Assembly (NCBI RefSeq): GCF_020010925.1
Contig: NZ_JAGJBZ010000002.1
Location: 2,480,001-2,544,000 of the forward strand
Source of the DNA: Streptomyces griseiscabiei
Lineage (GTDB): Bacteria > Actinomycetota > Actinomycetes > Streptomycetales > Streptomycetaceae
Direction: 5' to 3'
DNA length: 64,000 nucleotides
The first letter of the stretch is position 1; each line of letters begins with the position of its first letter. The translations under genes were made by a program, and so were the position numbers. This document shows, piece after piece, positions 17,909 to 26,382 of this stretch. The notes under the pieces are model-generated. The model made no database searches and was not told where the DNA came from. It saw nothing but the letters and a program-made list of their open reading frames with translations.

Positions 17909-18752
17909 TCAGCCGGTGATCTTCACGATGAAGGCGTCGTCCAGTCCGTCGATGATGCGGTTCTTGGCGTAGAAGCTCTTCAGGATGCTGCCGCCCGCCT
18001 GGTTGTCGTCCTTCGCGATCGGCTTCGCGGAGAATTTGAGCTTCGTCACCTCGGGGGCGTAGTAGTTCTCCGCGGCCCGCTCGTAGGTGCTCGCGAAGGG
18101 GTACTCGTCGCACTCCTTCTTCCCGCCGTCGGTGTAGTTGGCGCCCCGGTACCGCTTGCACTGCTTGACCGCCGCCGCCCGGTTCTTGTCGATGCGTGCG
18201 GCGCTCACCGTCCGGTGCAGCGGATCCTTGGCCGTCTGTCCGGGCACGTTCTTCGCCGACATGTACGGCTTGGTGTCCCCGGGAACGAGGAACGCCTGCC
18301 GGATGTGCTGGGCCTCGGTGCGTTCATCGGCTCCTGCCTTGGCGCTCAGGGTGAGGGTGGGTTACGTAGCTGAACGTGGCGGCGCCCTTCCTGGCCGGGT
18401 TGCTGCCGCCGGTGGAGTTGGCCAGGCACGAGGCGCTCTCCCAGCGCGGCGCGAGCATGAACAGCTGCCGCCCATCGCCCCGCTCAGCGTCCACCCCGCC
18501 GGCGGGGTGTAGCTGACGGCCGGCTCGTAGACGGCGAAGAGCAGGTCGGTGGGGGGTTTCTTGCCCTGCCCCGGTTGGGCGTTCACCGTCTCCTTGAACG
18601 TCCGCAGTGCCTTCAGCTCCGCGAACGTCTTCGTGGTCGGCTTGTCGCCGCCCCGGGTGTGGCGTACTCCGGCCGGCCAGCTCTGCGGGATGTTGCCCTT
18701 CGTCGTGATCGGCATCGTGGCTGCGCCGGTCGTGACGAACTCGGTGAAGTAG
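17909..18752 (-). pseudogene. NucA/NucB-type secreted DNase, truncated and frameshifted
   Basis: A NucA/NucB-domain nuclease read in three frames on the minus strand. The first piece is FQYYFTEFVTTGAATMPITT onward; the second has LFMLAPRWESASCLANSTGG; the last, in one frame from about 18262 to the stop, has ECDEYPFASTYERAAENYYA, the conserved core of this nuclease domain. Single-base shifts lie near 18363 and between about 18440 and 18510. The 5' end, including any signal peptide, is cut off exactly where the displaced pirin fragment begins near 18752. Both observations mark the gene as dead and show that the pirin fragment is a junction. Confidence 0.75.
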
Positions 18753-18930
18753 TACTGGAACTGGATCGGGCGGTCCCAGGCCGAGATCGAACAGGCCCGT
18801 CAGGACTGGATGGAAGGAACCCGCTTCGGAGAGGTGAAGGGGTACGACGGCGCTCCGCTGCCCGCTCCCGAGCCACCGCCGGTGCCATTGAAGCCGCGCG
18901 GGCGCGCCCGCTGAACTGCAACAATGCCGG
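18751..18930 (+). repeat. Pirin 3'-end repeat, copy 2 (detached fragment)
   Basis: Encodes YWNWIGRSQAEIEQARQDWM through PPPVPLKPRGRAR and a TGA stop, matching the last 54 residues of the pirin at 11132-12097. The match starts abruptly at the nuclease remnant and continues about 15 bases past the stop. There is no gene upstream of it in this frame, so it cannot be expressed as pirin. It is read as a displaced 3' end left by an insertion at 12098-18750. Confidence 0.85.
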
Positions 18931-19237
18931 CAGTGCCCTTGGTGCACGGCCACCGAGTTCGCACGGTTCAGGCCCTTCTCGACCAGCCGGTCCGGACGGG
19001 AAGGCCGCCGCTCCTCGCCGCGCCGACGTTCCGCGACCCGCTGATCTCGACCGTTCGCCATCGGGCTTCGGCGGACGCGAGTTTGCGCCATCGGAGTTTG
19101 ACCACCGCTGGTCAGCGACTCAGGGCGCCTTCGGTGCACTGAGTCGCTGACCATCACTTCTGCGCAGTCCCTCGTCAACGTTCAGGTCAGAGCCTTGCGA
19201 TGGTCATGCAGGCTGCGCAATGTGTGGGGACGGGGGG
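18931..19237. other. Non-coding stretch with a strong hairpin
   Basis: About 300 bases between the pirin fragment and the DUF4232 gene. No credible coding region is seen. The only clear structure is the hairpin at 19109-19153. Confidence 0.5.
19109..19153. terminator. Perfect 15-bp inverted repeat
   Basis: TGGTCAGCGACTCAG (19109-19123) and CTGAGTCGCTGACCA (19139-19153) are exact reverse complements. The 15-base spacer can itself pair further (GCGCC with GGTGC, one G-T) around a TTC loop. It lies 85 bases after the stop of the minus-strand DUF4232 gene and could be its terminator. An element end is the alternative. Confidence 0.6.
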
Positions 19238-19804
19238 TCAGGAAGGCTTGACCGCCGAGACCGGGGTGGCGGTCACCTTGTTGTCGCACTCGGCCCAGAT
19301 GCCCTCGTTCAGGGCGACCTGGTGCTTCCCGGAGCGCGGCAGCCCGATGACCATCGTCGGAAACGCCGACGGCTTCTTGCCCGACACGCAGTAGCCGTCG
19401 CCCTCCCCCTGGACCTGAACGAACGTCAGCTTCACCCACGCCTTGCCGCGCGGCCGGACCGTCACGGTGGCCGCCTTGCCGGTGGGGGTGACCTTGAGCG
19501 GGGTGCTGCGGGAGGGGGAGCCGTTGCCGGCGCCCGCGACCGTCGGATGGCCCTTCAGGACGCACGTCTTCTTGGAGACGTTGGTGAACTGCACGACCGC
19601 CGCCCCGGTCCCGGTCCCGACGGGCGGGTGGGCGGCCTGCCGGGCGCTGACCTGGAGGGCGGAGGCCGCGCAGGCGGGCGGCGGGGTGGAGGCGGTGCTC
19701 GCCGCCATGGCGGTGCCGGGCAGGACGCCGGTCACCGCCGCCGCGACGGCCGTGGCCGCCGTCGTCGCCAGAGCCGCCCTGCGAATGCCGTTGCTGTGTC
19801 GCAT
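19238..19804 (-). CDS. Secreted DUF4232-domain protein
   Basis: A 188-residue exported protein of unknown function. A signal peptide is clear (basic MRHSNGIRR, hydrophobic ALATTAATAVAAAVTGVLPG, cleavage near TAMAAS). The mature part is a beta-rich DUF4232-type domain with VVQFTNVSKKTCVLKGHPTV, WVKLTFVQVQ and EGIWAECDNKVTATPV. Four cysteines are present, enough for two disulfides. ATG 19804 has GGGGGA about 8 bases upstream. It is one of the few intact genes in a stretch of decayed ones, with no operon partner. Confidence 0.85.
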   Translation of the reverse strand: MRHSNGIRRAALATTAATAVAAAVTGVLPGTAMAASTASTPPPACAASALQVSARQAAHPPVGTGTGAAVVQFTNVSKKTCVLKGHPTVAGAGNGSPSRSTPLKVTPTGKAATVTVRPRGKAWVKLTFVQVQGEGDGYCVSGKKPSAFPTMVIGLPRSGKHQVALNEGIWAECDNKVTATPVSAVKPS

Positions 19805-19987
19805 GCTGTCGTCCCCCTGAGTCGTCTCGTCCGCGGGTTTCGGTCGTCGGTTGTCGCCCCGCGGTACGTGTGTTCTTGGTACGTGAGTGCAGATAGGGCG
19901 GGAGAGCGGCTGGGTTCCGTGGGGCGATGGCTGTGACGGAACGGTGACGACAGGCCGCACCCGTGCAAATCCTGACTGAGCCAGTCG

Positions 19988-20400
19988 ATGACGCCGCCGC
20001 GTGCCGGGACCTGGGGGCGAGTCGGTCATACGCCCGTGGTCCGGGTTCGCGGACGGGGCTCCGGACGGGCGTCTATGGCGGGCATGGCCTGCTACAGACC
20101 CGGCGAGCACTCCCCACCGATCTACCGGATCCGTGAGTACCGGGGCCGCAAGGATGAACCGAAGGGCTTCGGCTGGCGGGACTTCCGTGACGGATCGTCC
20201 GTGCCCGCATCCAGCTCGGCGGTCCGATTGTGCTGGTCTGGGGCAACGTTCGTCTTCACCTCACGGTGCCCTTGCGGGAGTTCATCGAGGCGAACACCGG
20301 CTGGCTCACCGTGTTCCAGCTGCCTACATACGCTCCGGATCTGAACCCGGGGGAGGGCATCTGGTCGCCGGTCAAGCGCTCAGCGGCCGGCTTCCTGAGG
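19988..20400 (+). pseudogene. IS630-family transposase remnant
   Basis: The C-terminal half of an IS630-type DDE transposase in two frames. Up to about 20190 it reads GRVGHTPVVRVRGRGSGRAS, MAGMACYRPGEHSPPIYRIR and RKDEPKGFGWRDFRD. After a shift it reads RIQLGGPIVLVWGNVRLHLT, VPLREFIEANTGWLTVFQLP and TYAPDLNPGEGIWSPVKRSA. The metal-binding Asp of the usual VWDN has become Gly (VWGN), the N-terminal half is missing, and the end is scrambled. It cannot be active. No terminal inverted repeats were found. Confidence 0.75.
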
Positions 20401-20526
20401 ATGCGACCGGGACGTCGAGGCCCCTCTGCCTATCGGTGGGGGCGTTCAGCGTGGTCCGAAAATCCCTTGCTCCCTGGTCCGCCCGCTTGGTGGGATGCAG
20501 GGGCTTCGACGGTGGGAGGGGACACC

Positions 20527-21534
20527 TTGGCGGTGTTCGGGTGCGCGGGCTGCGGTGAGGTCCTGACGGCGGCGGTGTCGCAGGTGGCGTTGCCGATTCA
20601 CCTGGCCGACACCCACTGGGAGACGCTGCACCCGCCGCTGCTGGAGGCCGGGTCCTACGCCGTCGACCTCGCGCCGTACGGGCCGCCGTGGCAGCAGTGG
20701 GACGAGGTCGGGACACGCGAGGCGGCGGAGCGGGGGCGCTTCGCGCCGTTCGGCGCGCTGTCCAACGGACCGTCGGACACCGTCCTGCTCGCGCCCGGCG
20801 ATATTCGCGGCACACGTCTGATCCCTGAGCGGGCCGGGGGCTACTGCATGGGGATCGACGGGAGGGACGGGCCGAACCTCGCCTGCCTGGGCTGCGATCT
20901 GCCGGTCGGAACGAGGATGGACGACTGCGGGTGCTGGCAGGTCGTCCGGCTCGTCCCGCAGTCAGCAGTGCGATTGCCCGGACCGCCGGAGCGCCCAGTG
21001 ATGGACTGGGCGGAGCTGCTGGCCACCGGCGCGCTGTGGCACCGGCTGAGCGAGTACCGGGACATCCCGGCGGGCGTGGCTCTCGCCCAGGTGGTGGTGG
21101 CCGCAGGGGGCGCCCCGGTCGAGGTGGCGCCGGGGCCGGTCGCTGAGCTCCTCGGCCGGGCACTCGGCACGCTGCTGCCCGCCGGCGAAGGTGCGAAGCG
21201 GCTGGACCTGGCGGGACCGGGGTTCGGCGAACCGACCGCTGACCTGGTGCTGGTGCCGGTCCATCCGCAGACCGGAGCCATGTGGCAGCCGCGCGCCGGG
21301 GCGGTGCCGGTACCGATGGATGCCGCGCTCTGGGCCGAGCTGGCCTTCCCACCGCACCGGACCCGGCTGCCAGTGGTCGGCGGGCTGCCCGCAGGCGTGG
21401 AGCGGGACGACCCGCTGCCGCCGCACGCGTGGTACCCGTTCCAGCCGTCCGGGAAGGCGTTCCGGTACACGCTCGCGCGGATGCCCGCCGTCAGGGAACC
21501 GTGGCTGCGGGCGATCTACGAGCGAGGATGCTGA
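20527..21534 (+). CDS. Conserved hypothetical protein with zinc-ribbon-like cysteines
   Basis: A 335-residue protein I do not recognise beyond similarity to other Streptomyces hypotheticals. It opens with a C-x2-C pair (FGCAGCGEVLTAAVSQVALP) and has a second cluster in the middle (ACLGCDLPVGTRMDDCGCWQ), suggesting one or two bound zinc ions. No signal peptide or membrane segment is seen. The end, HAWYPFQPSGKAFRYTLARM, is rich in aromatic residues. The TTG at 20527 is chosen because GGGAGGGG ends 5 bases upstream; a GTG two codons later is the alternative. The gene is intact and has no operon partner. Confidence 0.75.
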   Translation: MAVFGCAGCGEVLTAAVSQVALPIHLADTHWETLHPPLLEAGSYAVDLAPYGPPWQQWDEVGTREAAERGRFAPFGALSNGPSDTVLLAPGDIRGTRLIPERAGGYCMGIDGRDGPNLACLGCDLPVGTRMDDCGCWQVVRLVPQSAVRLPGPPERPVMDWAELLATGALWHRLSEYRDIPAGVALAQVVVAAGGAPVEVAPGPVAELLGRALGTLLPAGEGAKRLDLAGPGFGEPTADLVLVPVHPQTGAMWQPRAGAVPVPMDAALWAELAFPPHRTRLPVVGGLPAGVERDDPLPPHAWYPFQPSGKAFRYTLARMPAVREPWLRAIYERGC

Positions 21535-21840
21535 CCCGTCAGAGGCGTCGGGTTCGACGTAGACGGCGTAGCCATGGACCGAGTCGCAGCGGGACCAGGA
21601 CGGGCCGCATATGACTGACCGACATCACACATTCAACGTCAGTACTAGCGACGCGCCGATCTCCACCGGGGCCTGCTCGAGCCGGTCTGCAGCCTCATAT
21701 GTCCTTGCCGCCTGCGGAGCTCTGGCTCTGCACACGAGTAGGTGAGGTGCTGGAAATCCTGGCGAGATTGATCTTGGTGGGAACGACTGGCCGAGGAAGA
21801 CGGGGTCGGGCGTTCCGGACGAACGGCTACAGCTGCGCGG
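21535..21840. other. Intergenic stretch, nothing recognised
   Basis: 306 bases between the hypothetical gene and the HEAT-repeat gene. Short frames here lack starts or family motifs. Nothing recognisable is seen. Confidence 0.4.
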
Positions 21841-22359
21841 TCAGAGCTCGCCGCGGCGTGCGAGCTGCTTCACCGCGTTCTCACGGATGATCTCGTTCTC
21901 GTCGTCGCGCAACCCCTCAAGGGCTTCCCGGGCCTCCGGGCCGGGAATGCCGCCGAGCGCCCAGATCGCCTTCACCGCGAGCGCCCGGCAGTCGTCGAAG
22001 TCCAGGCGCTCGGGAACCCAGCGAGTCGCCAGGACCAGCGTCGGCACCGTCCTGGGCGCGCGGAGCCTGCCCAGCATGGACACGATGTCCTCGTGCTCCC
22101 TGTGCCATTCGGCAGGGAACATCTCGATCAACGGTTCCATGAACTCCCCGACCGGGGCGTCGGCGGCGGCATGGAGGAGCAGCGCCATCTCGACGTCGTC
22201 GGCGTCCCGGCGCTCCATGGCGTCCCGGAGCAGCCTCAGCGCCAGGGCCCCACCGTCGGACTCGCCGAAGTGGGCGAGCACCTCGTCGAGCGTGCGCGTC
22301 CGACCCACACCTGGCACGAACGCCAGGCCCATGATCAGATCCTGCTCCTCAGGGGTCAT
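21841..22359 (-). CDS. HEAT-repeat protein
   Basis: A 172-residue soluble, helical protein built of HEAT-like repeats; the clearest are near the end (CRALAVKAIWALGGIPGPEA, then REALEGLRDDENEIIRENAV). Acidic and leucine-rich throughout, with no catalytic motif. HEAT repeats form curved scaffolds for binding other proteins. ATG 22359 is chosen because AGGTGG lies 7 bases upstream. Some such small proteins in Streptomyces act as immunity or accessory factors, but nothing here shows that. Confidence 0.8.
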   Translation of the reverse strand: MTPEEQDLIMGLAFVPGVGRTRTLDEVLAHFGESDGGALALRLLRDAMERRDADDVEMALLLHAAADAPVGEFMEPLIEMFPAEWHREHEDIVSMLGRLRAPRTVPTLVLATRWVPERLDFDDCRALAVKAIWALGGIPGPEAREALEGLRDDENEIIRENAVKQLARRGEL

Positions 22360-22665
22360 CGCCTGACCACCTCTCATGTGTTGAACGCCCCAGGTCTTGG
22401 GCGGACCCTAGCAAGATCATTCTCGGCGGGTGCCTCCCGAACGTGAACATCGGCCCGGCCGCCGACAGGGCGCCTTCTGAGCTCATCGACAGAACGACTT
22501 CCGTTCTCGCGATCGAATCCATGGCTGAGGGGCGGCAGGTCGCCGTCGCCGTCGTGTCGCTACCGGCTTCGGTCTGAGTGAGCCATGCCTGAAAGACGTG
22601 GTGTGCCCGGCTGCAGGCAGTTTTCGGGAGGACTGTCGGTCCCTTGCGGCTAACTATTGGGTAGC
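22360..22665. other. Intergenic stretch before the SnoaL-like gene
   Basis: About 300 bases, transcribed away from on the left (HEAT gene) and toward the SnoaL-like gene on the right. No coding region is recognised. It leads into the paired palindromes at 22666-22700. Confidence 0.4.
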
Positions 22666-22700
22666 GCTAACCTCAGGTTAGCCAGGCTTGAAGTTTCAAG
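22666..22700. promoter_or_regulatory. Two adjacent palindromes, likely operators
   Basis: GCTAACCT-C-AGGTTAGC (22666-22682) is a perfect palindrome, and CTTGAA-GT-TTCAAG (22687-22700) follows 4 bases later. They lie 60-100 bases before the start of the SnoaL-like gene, where operators are expected. The local sequence is AT-rich for this genome, as promoters are. The binding protein is unknown. Confidence 0.55.
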
Positions 22701-22763
22701 TAAGTCCTGTGTGCTTGTTTCTGTGACCTGGCATCCCCCACAAGATTCGGAGAACAGAGCACC

Positions 22764-23699
22764 GTGACCACCACTGTTCCTCTACGCGGGACCCTGGTCG
22801 CCGCATGTGCGGCCGTGGCTCTCGTCGTCACCGCTGCGCCCGCTGTTTCAGCGGCCCCTTCCGTCGCCGTCGGCCGGACCGGCGCCGTCGGCCATGGCGA
22901 CAGCTCTCACCTGGGCTATCAGAAGTCCGTCGTCGCACGGGTCCTCAAGGGGGTGTTCGAGGAAGGTGACGCGGAGGTCGTCGACCGTTACGTCCGCCAG
23001 GACTACATCCAGCACAACCCCCTCGCACCGGACGGTACCGAAGCGCTGAAGAACCTCGGTACGGCCATAAGCCAGCAGTTCCCCGACGCCGAGTACGACA
23101 TCAAGCGCATCATCTCCGAGGGCAACCTTGTAGTGGCGCACTCCAACGTGATCCTGACGCCGGGCACGCGAGGCACGGCGGTCGTGGACATCTTCCGTTT
23201 CCAGGGCAAGAGGATCGCCGAGCACTGGGACGTCGGGCAGGAGGTCCCGGAGACCTCGGTCAACGGCAACGACATGTTCTCGACCGAGAGCCGGCCGCAG
23301 ACCGGGAATCCGGGTCCGCGCCGGCGTACCGCCGCCAACAAGGCGTTGGTCACCAAGGCCTTCGACCGACTGCTGGTCAACAAGGACCTTTCCGCGCTCG
23401 ACCGGTACTTCGGTCCCGAGTACCACCAGCACAACCCGAACGTCCCCAATGGTGTGCGGGGTGCCAAGGAGGGGCTCGGCGGGTACTTCGGCGCTTTCCC
23501 GCAACTGACGGTCTCCCCGAAGCGCGTCATCGCCGAAGGCGATCTGGTGGCCGTGCACAGCCACTACGTCAACGTGCCCGGTGACCGTGGTCAGGCGATC
23601 GTCGACCTCTTCCGCGTCCGGAACGGGAAGATCGTCGAGCACTGGGACGTGTCCCAGAACGTGCCGGAGACATCGGCGAACGACAACACCATGTTCTGA
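22764..23699 (+). CDS. Secreted protein with two SnoaL-like (ester-cyclase type) domains
   Basis: A 311-residue exported protein with a signal peptide (LVAACAAVALVVTAAPAVSA, cleavage near SAAP). Two copies of a SnoaL/NTF2-like domain follow. The first runs over about residues 45-170 with YIQHNPLAPDGTEAL and AEHWDVGQEVPETS; the second over about 190-305 with YHQHNPNVPNGVRGAK and VEHWDVSQNVPETS. The conserved QHNP and EHWD motifs occur in both. Single-domain relatives are common; the tandem secreted form is unusual. GTG 22764 has GGAGA about 11 bases upstream. Two palindromes precede the gene. Function unknown; related folds bind small hydrophobic ligands. Confidence 0.88.
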   Translation: MTTTVPLRGTLVAACAAVALVVTAAPAVSAAPSVAVGRTGAVGHGDSSHLGYQKSVVARVLKGVFEEGDAEVVDRYVRQDYIQHNPLAPDGTEALKNLGTAISQQFPDAEYDIKRIISEGNLVVAHSNVILTPGTRGTAVVDIFRFQGKRIAEHWDVGQEVPETSVNGNDMFSTESRPQTGNPGPRRRTAANKALVTKAFDRLLVNKDLSALDRYFGPEYHQHNPNVPNGVRGAKEGLGGYFGAFPQLTVSPKRVIAEGDLVAVHSHYVNVPGDRGQAIVDLFRVRNGKIVEHWDVSQNVPETSANDNTMF

Positions 23700-23840
23700 C
23701 CGGCCGCGGTCCCGTGGACCGCTGCTGTGCCGCTGCCCACGGCATGGTCCCGGCGCCCCCTGCGAGAGCGGGGTGTCGGGACCTTTGTCGTCGCCGGGCG
23801 GTGGGCGCGGTCAGCCGGCATGGCGCGGTCCACGTCGCAT

Positions 23841-24000
23841 TCAGCCCTGCCTGGCGCGGTACCTCCACCGGATCGGGTCGGTGAACGCGCACTGCGAGGC
23901 GGACGCGGTGACCACCGTGAGGGGCACGCGGGCGAGATTCGGCAGCCTCCGTGCCGGCTCGGTCTGGACGATTCGGACCGGCGCGCCGTCCGCGGCAGGC
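23841..24000 (-). pseudogene. Alpha/beta hydrolase remnant
   Basis: One short frame reads DGAPVRIVQTEPARRLPNLA, then RVPLTVVTASASQCAFTDPI. This resembles the stretch before the C-terminal catalytic region of a family of Streptomyces alpha/beta hydrolases. No nucleophile elbow, start codon or complete domain is present, so it is a fragment. The call rests on about 50 residues and is tentative. Confidence 0.35.
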
Positions 24001-24322
24001 TCATCCCTGGAGAGGGACAGTTCCTCGGGAGAGGCTGCAGGCGGACTGTACGGCGGCGGAGCCGACCAAGGTCCGGCACAAGGTCCGGTCGAAGCTCGGC
24101 TGCGACCCGGCCGGCGGGCCCACCCGCGGAGTGCGTGGTCGGATCGCCGGTCCGATCCTGTCGAGCGGCTGCGCCGGACGCTCCCCGTCCAGTGCCTGCG
24201 CGCGGCGGCAGTGTCGGCCGCCATCGGACCACTGCGCCGTCGCGCGGGCCGACGATCACGATGTTGTCAGTCGCCGCTGAGAGAGATTGCGACGTGCCCG
24301 CCGGGATCGCTGGTCCTGCGGG

Positions 24323-24352
24323 CCGGGCCGCATACCTGGGCATGCGGCCCGG
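24323..24352. terminator. 11-bp hairpin downstream of the VOC gene
   Basis: CCGGGCCGCAT (24323-24333), loop ACCTGGGC, then ATGCGGCCCGG (24342-24352). It sits about 70 bases past the stop of the minus-strand VOC gene, the place for its terminator. Confidence 0.65.
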
Positions 24353-24419
24353 GGAGAGTTGGCCGGGGCCCGTGGACGCGCGGGCGCCGAGAGTTGCTCG
24401 GGGCGGATGGTGAAGTCGC

Positions 24420-24986
24420 TCAGCGGTAGGTGTTGTTCGTGGTGTGCTCGCCGGCGAGCCAGGAGGCGAGGTCGGCGTGGGCGGTACGGCGTCGTTCGGC
24501 GTCGCTCGCCTCGATACCGGGCGCGTCCAGGGTGAACTCCAGGAGCAGCCCGTTGGGGTCGCTGGTGTAGAGGGAGCGGCAGTATCCGTGCTCCAGGACG
24601 TAGGTCTCGTCGGGCCGCCAGCCGGCCTTCTCCAGGCGTTCGGCGATCGTGTCCTGCACCGCCTCGGTGACCTTGAGCGCGATGTGCTGGAACGGCGAGT
24701 GCGGCATCTGCGGACCGAACTGCTTCTGGTCCTCGGGGTCGGCGAACTGGAAGAAGGCGAGGGCGCTGCCGTCGCCGAGACCGTAGAAGGTGTGGCAGTA
24801 GGTGCGTATCGCCCCGAAGAGTTCGTCGGACTCCTTCCAGGTGGCGACGAGGGGGAGGCCGATGAGGTCCTCGTAGAAGGCTCGGGTCGCCTCCTGATCG
24901 CGGGTGACATAGGCGTTGTGGTGCAGGCGTGACGGCAGGGCCGCGGTGTCGGAAGCGACTGAGGGTGCGGGGGAAGCCTGGGTCAT
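24420..24986 (-). CDS. VOC-family protein (extradiol dioxygenase/glyoxalase fold)
   Basis: A 188-residue vicinal-oxygen-chelate protein. Candidate metal ligands are a His in the first strand (RLHHNAYVTRDQEATRAFYE), a His in PFQHIALKVTEA and a Glu in NGLLLEFTLD. This His-His-Glu pattern is seen in type I extradiol dioxygenases and some isomerases. ATG 24986 has AAGGAGAG upstream. It is divergent from the IclR gene at 25211 with 224 bases between, and IclR proteins commonly control the divergent gene. With the CoA-transferase cluster beyond IclR it suggests a pathway for an aromatic or oxidised acid, but the reaction is not fixed by sequence. Confidence 0.85.
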   Translation of the reverse strand: MTQASPAPSVASDTAALPSRLHHNAYVTRDQEATRAFYEDLIGLPLVATWKESDELFGAIRTYCHTFYGLGDGSALAFFQFADPEDQKQFGPQMPHSPFQHIALKVTEAVQDTIAERLEKAGWRPDETYVLEHGYCRSLYTSDPNGLLLEFTLDAPGIEASDAERRRTAHADLASWLAGEHTTNNTYR

Positions 24987-25210
24987 CGTCGACTCTCCTT
25001 TTGAGTTCTTGACCCGCCCCGGCGGGTCTTCGTCGGACATGTGTCCGCCAGGCGGGCGCTGTTCGCTACCTTCATGCGGTCCGCCCCTGGCGTCAAGAGT
25101 GCTGAGGGGTTGATTTGCCGGATGTGGCATTGCCTGCGGGCACTGGTCGGCATACGGACAGACGGCAGTAGCCTGGTACGCCAAGTCGAGCGACATGTGA
25201 GGGGCTGAAT

Positions 25211-26020
25211 ATGCCGCGTACCGGTACCGGGCCGGACTTCATCGAGGCGTTGGCCCGGGGGCTCGACGTGATCGCCGCCTTCGCGCCGCAGCGGCCGGTG
25301 ATGTCGCTGGCGGAGATGGCGGCGGCGACCGGTCTGGCCCGGCCGACGGTGAGGCGGATTCTGCTGACCCTCGAAGAGCTCGGGTATGTGCGCGTCTCGG
25401 ACAAGGGCTTCACGCTCACGCCGAGGGTGCTCGATCTGGGCGTGGCCTGTGTCGGTTCGCTGGGGCTGTGGGACGTGGCCCGTCCGCACATGGAGCGGCT
25501 GGTGGAGCGGACGCGTGAGTCCTGCTCGATCGCACAGCTCGACGGCAGTGACATCGTGTACGTCGCACGCGTCGCTGTTCCGAAGATCGTGACGCTCTCG
25601 GTGCAGATCGGCACCCGTTTCCCGGCGCTCCAGACCTCCTTGGGCAAGGTGCTGCTGGCGGCCTTGGAGCCGGAGGAGTTGGAGAAGGTGCTGAGGGAAC
25701 CGACCCGGTCCGGGCTCACTCCGCTGTGGCGGCCCGGCCCGGAGGAGCGCGATGAGGTCTTGCGCGAGGTTCGGGCCCGCGGCTGGGCGCTGGCCGACGA
25801 GGACCTGGCGCTGGGCATTCGCTCGGTCGCGGTCCCTCTGCGCGACGGGGCGGGGCGGGTGATCGCGGCCATCAACGTCAACGCCCACGCCGCCGAGACC
25901 TCGGTGAGCAAGCTGCGCGAGGAGCACCTGCCCCTTGTGCTGCAGGCGGCGGGCGACATCAGCTGTGACTTCGCCAAACTCGCGGCTCTCCCGCAGTCGG
26001 TAGCCGGCTCCCGGCCCTGA
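25211..26020 (+). CDS. IclR-family transcriptional regulator
   Basis: A 269-residue IclR protein. The N-terminal winged helix is clear (SLAEMAAATGLARPTVRRIL, then ELGYVRVSDKGFTLTPRVLD). The effector domain has the usual CSIAQLDGSDIVYVARVAVP, GTRFPALQTSLGKVLLAALE and the late SVAVPLRDGAGRVIAAINVN. IclR proteins of the PcaR/PobR group regulate aromatic-acid catabolism. ATG 25211 has GAGGGG a few bases upstream. It sits between the divergent VOC gene and the CoA-transferase operon 362 bases downstream, and probably controls both. Confidence 0.92.
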   Translation: MPRTGTGPDFIEALARGLDVIAAFAPQRPVMSLAEMAAATGLARPTVRRILLTLEELGYVRVSDKGFTLTPRVLDLGVACVGSLGLWDVARPHMERLVERTRESCSIAQLDGSDIVYVARVAVPKIVTLSVQIGTRFPALQTSLGKVLLAALEPEELEKVLREPTRSGLTPLWRPGPEERDEVLREVRARGWALADEDLALGIRSVAVPLRDGAGRVIAAINVNAHAAETSVSKLREEHLPLVLQAAGDISCDFAKLAALPQSVAGSRP

Positions 26021-26382
26021 CGCACTCCGCGCAGCGGCCTGCCGGGCGCGGTCCGGTGTTCTCGGGCGGCCGTGTCGGTGCGCCGCCCGTTCCGTGTGGG
26101 GCCCGTTCCGTGCGGCGTCGTGGGTGTTCCCCCCGTGATGGCGCGACTCGTATAACTGGCCGGCGTCGCTCATCTCCCCTCGGGGATCGCGTCGACCGTC
26201 GTGGCCTTGGCCTTTCCGGCGGCGTCTCGGGCGTCTCGGGCGTCGCGGGCGTCTGATCCCGCGCCCCGGACGGGTTGCTTTCGACCATCGAATTACCCCT
26301 GGACCCTCGCGGCTCCAGGCTTCGGCATGCCACAATCCGAACTGGCGGACATTCGTCCGCTGTGCGGTCGGAGGGATGCTTC
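26021..26382. other. Intergenic stretch with a 9-base tandem repeat
   Basis: 362 bases between the IclR gene and the CoA-transferase operon. The only structure seen is four copies of a 9-mer (GGCGTCTCG and variants) at 26221-26256. A promoter for the operon should be in the last 100 bases, where the sequence is less GC-rich (TCGAATTACCC), but no certain -35/-10 pair is seen. Confidence 0.5.

Larger units (their letters stand above)
23700..24419. other. 720-base stretch with decayed coding sequence
   Basis: No intact gene is seen between the SnoaL-like and VOC genes. A scrap of an alpha/beta hydrolase is readable on the minus strand (23841-24000), and a hairpin lies at 24323-24352. The remaining frames are open only because of base composition. 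Confidence 0.5.

Noticed and set aside
22666..22682. DmdR/IdeR iron box
   Set aside because: The half-sites are in the opposite order (CTAACCT then AGGTTAG) from the known box (AGGTTAG then CTAACCT), so it is listed only as an unassigned palindrome.
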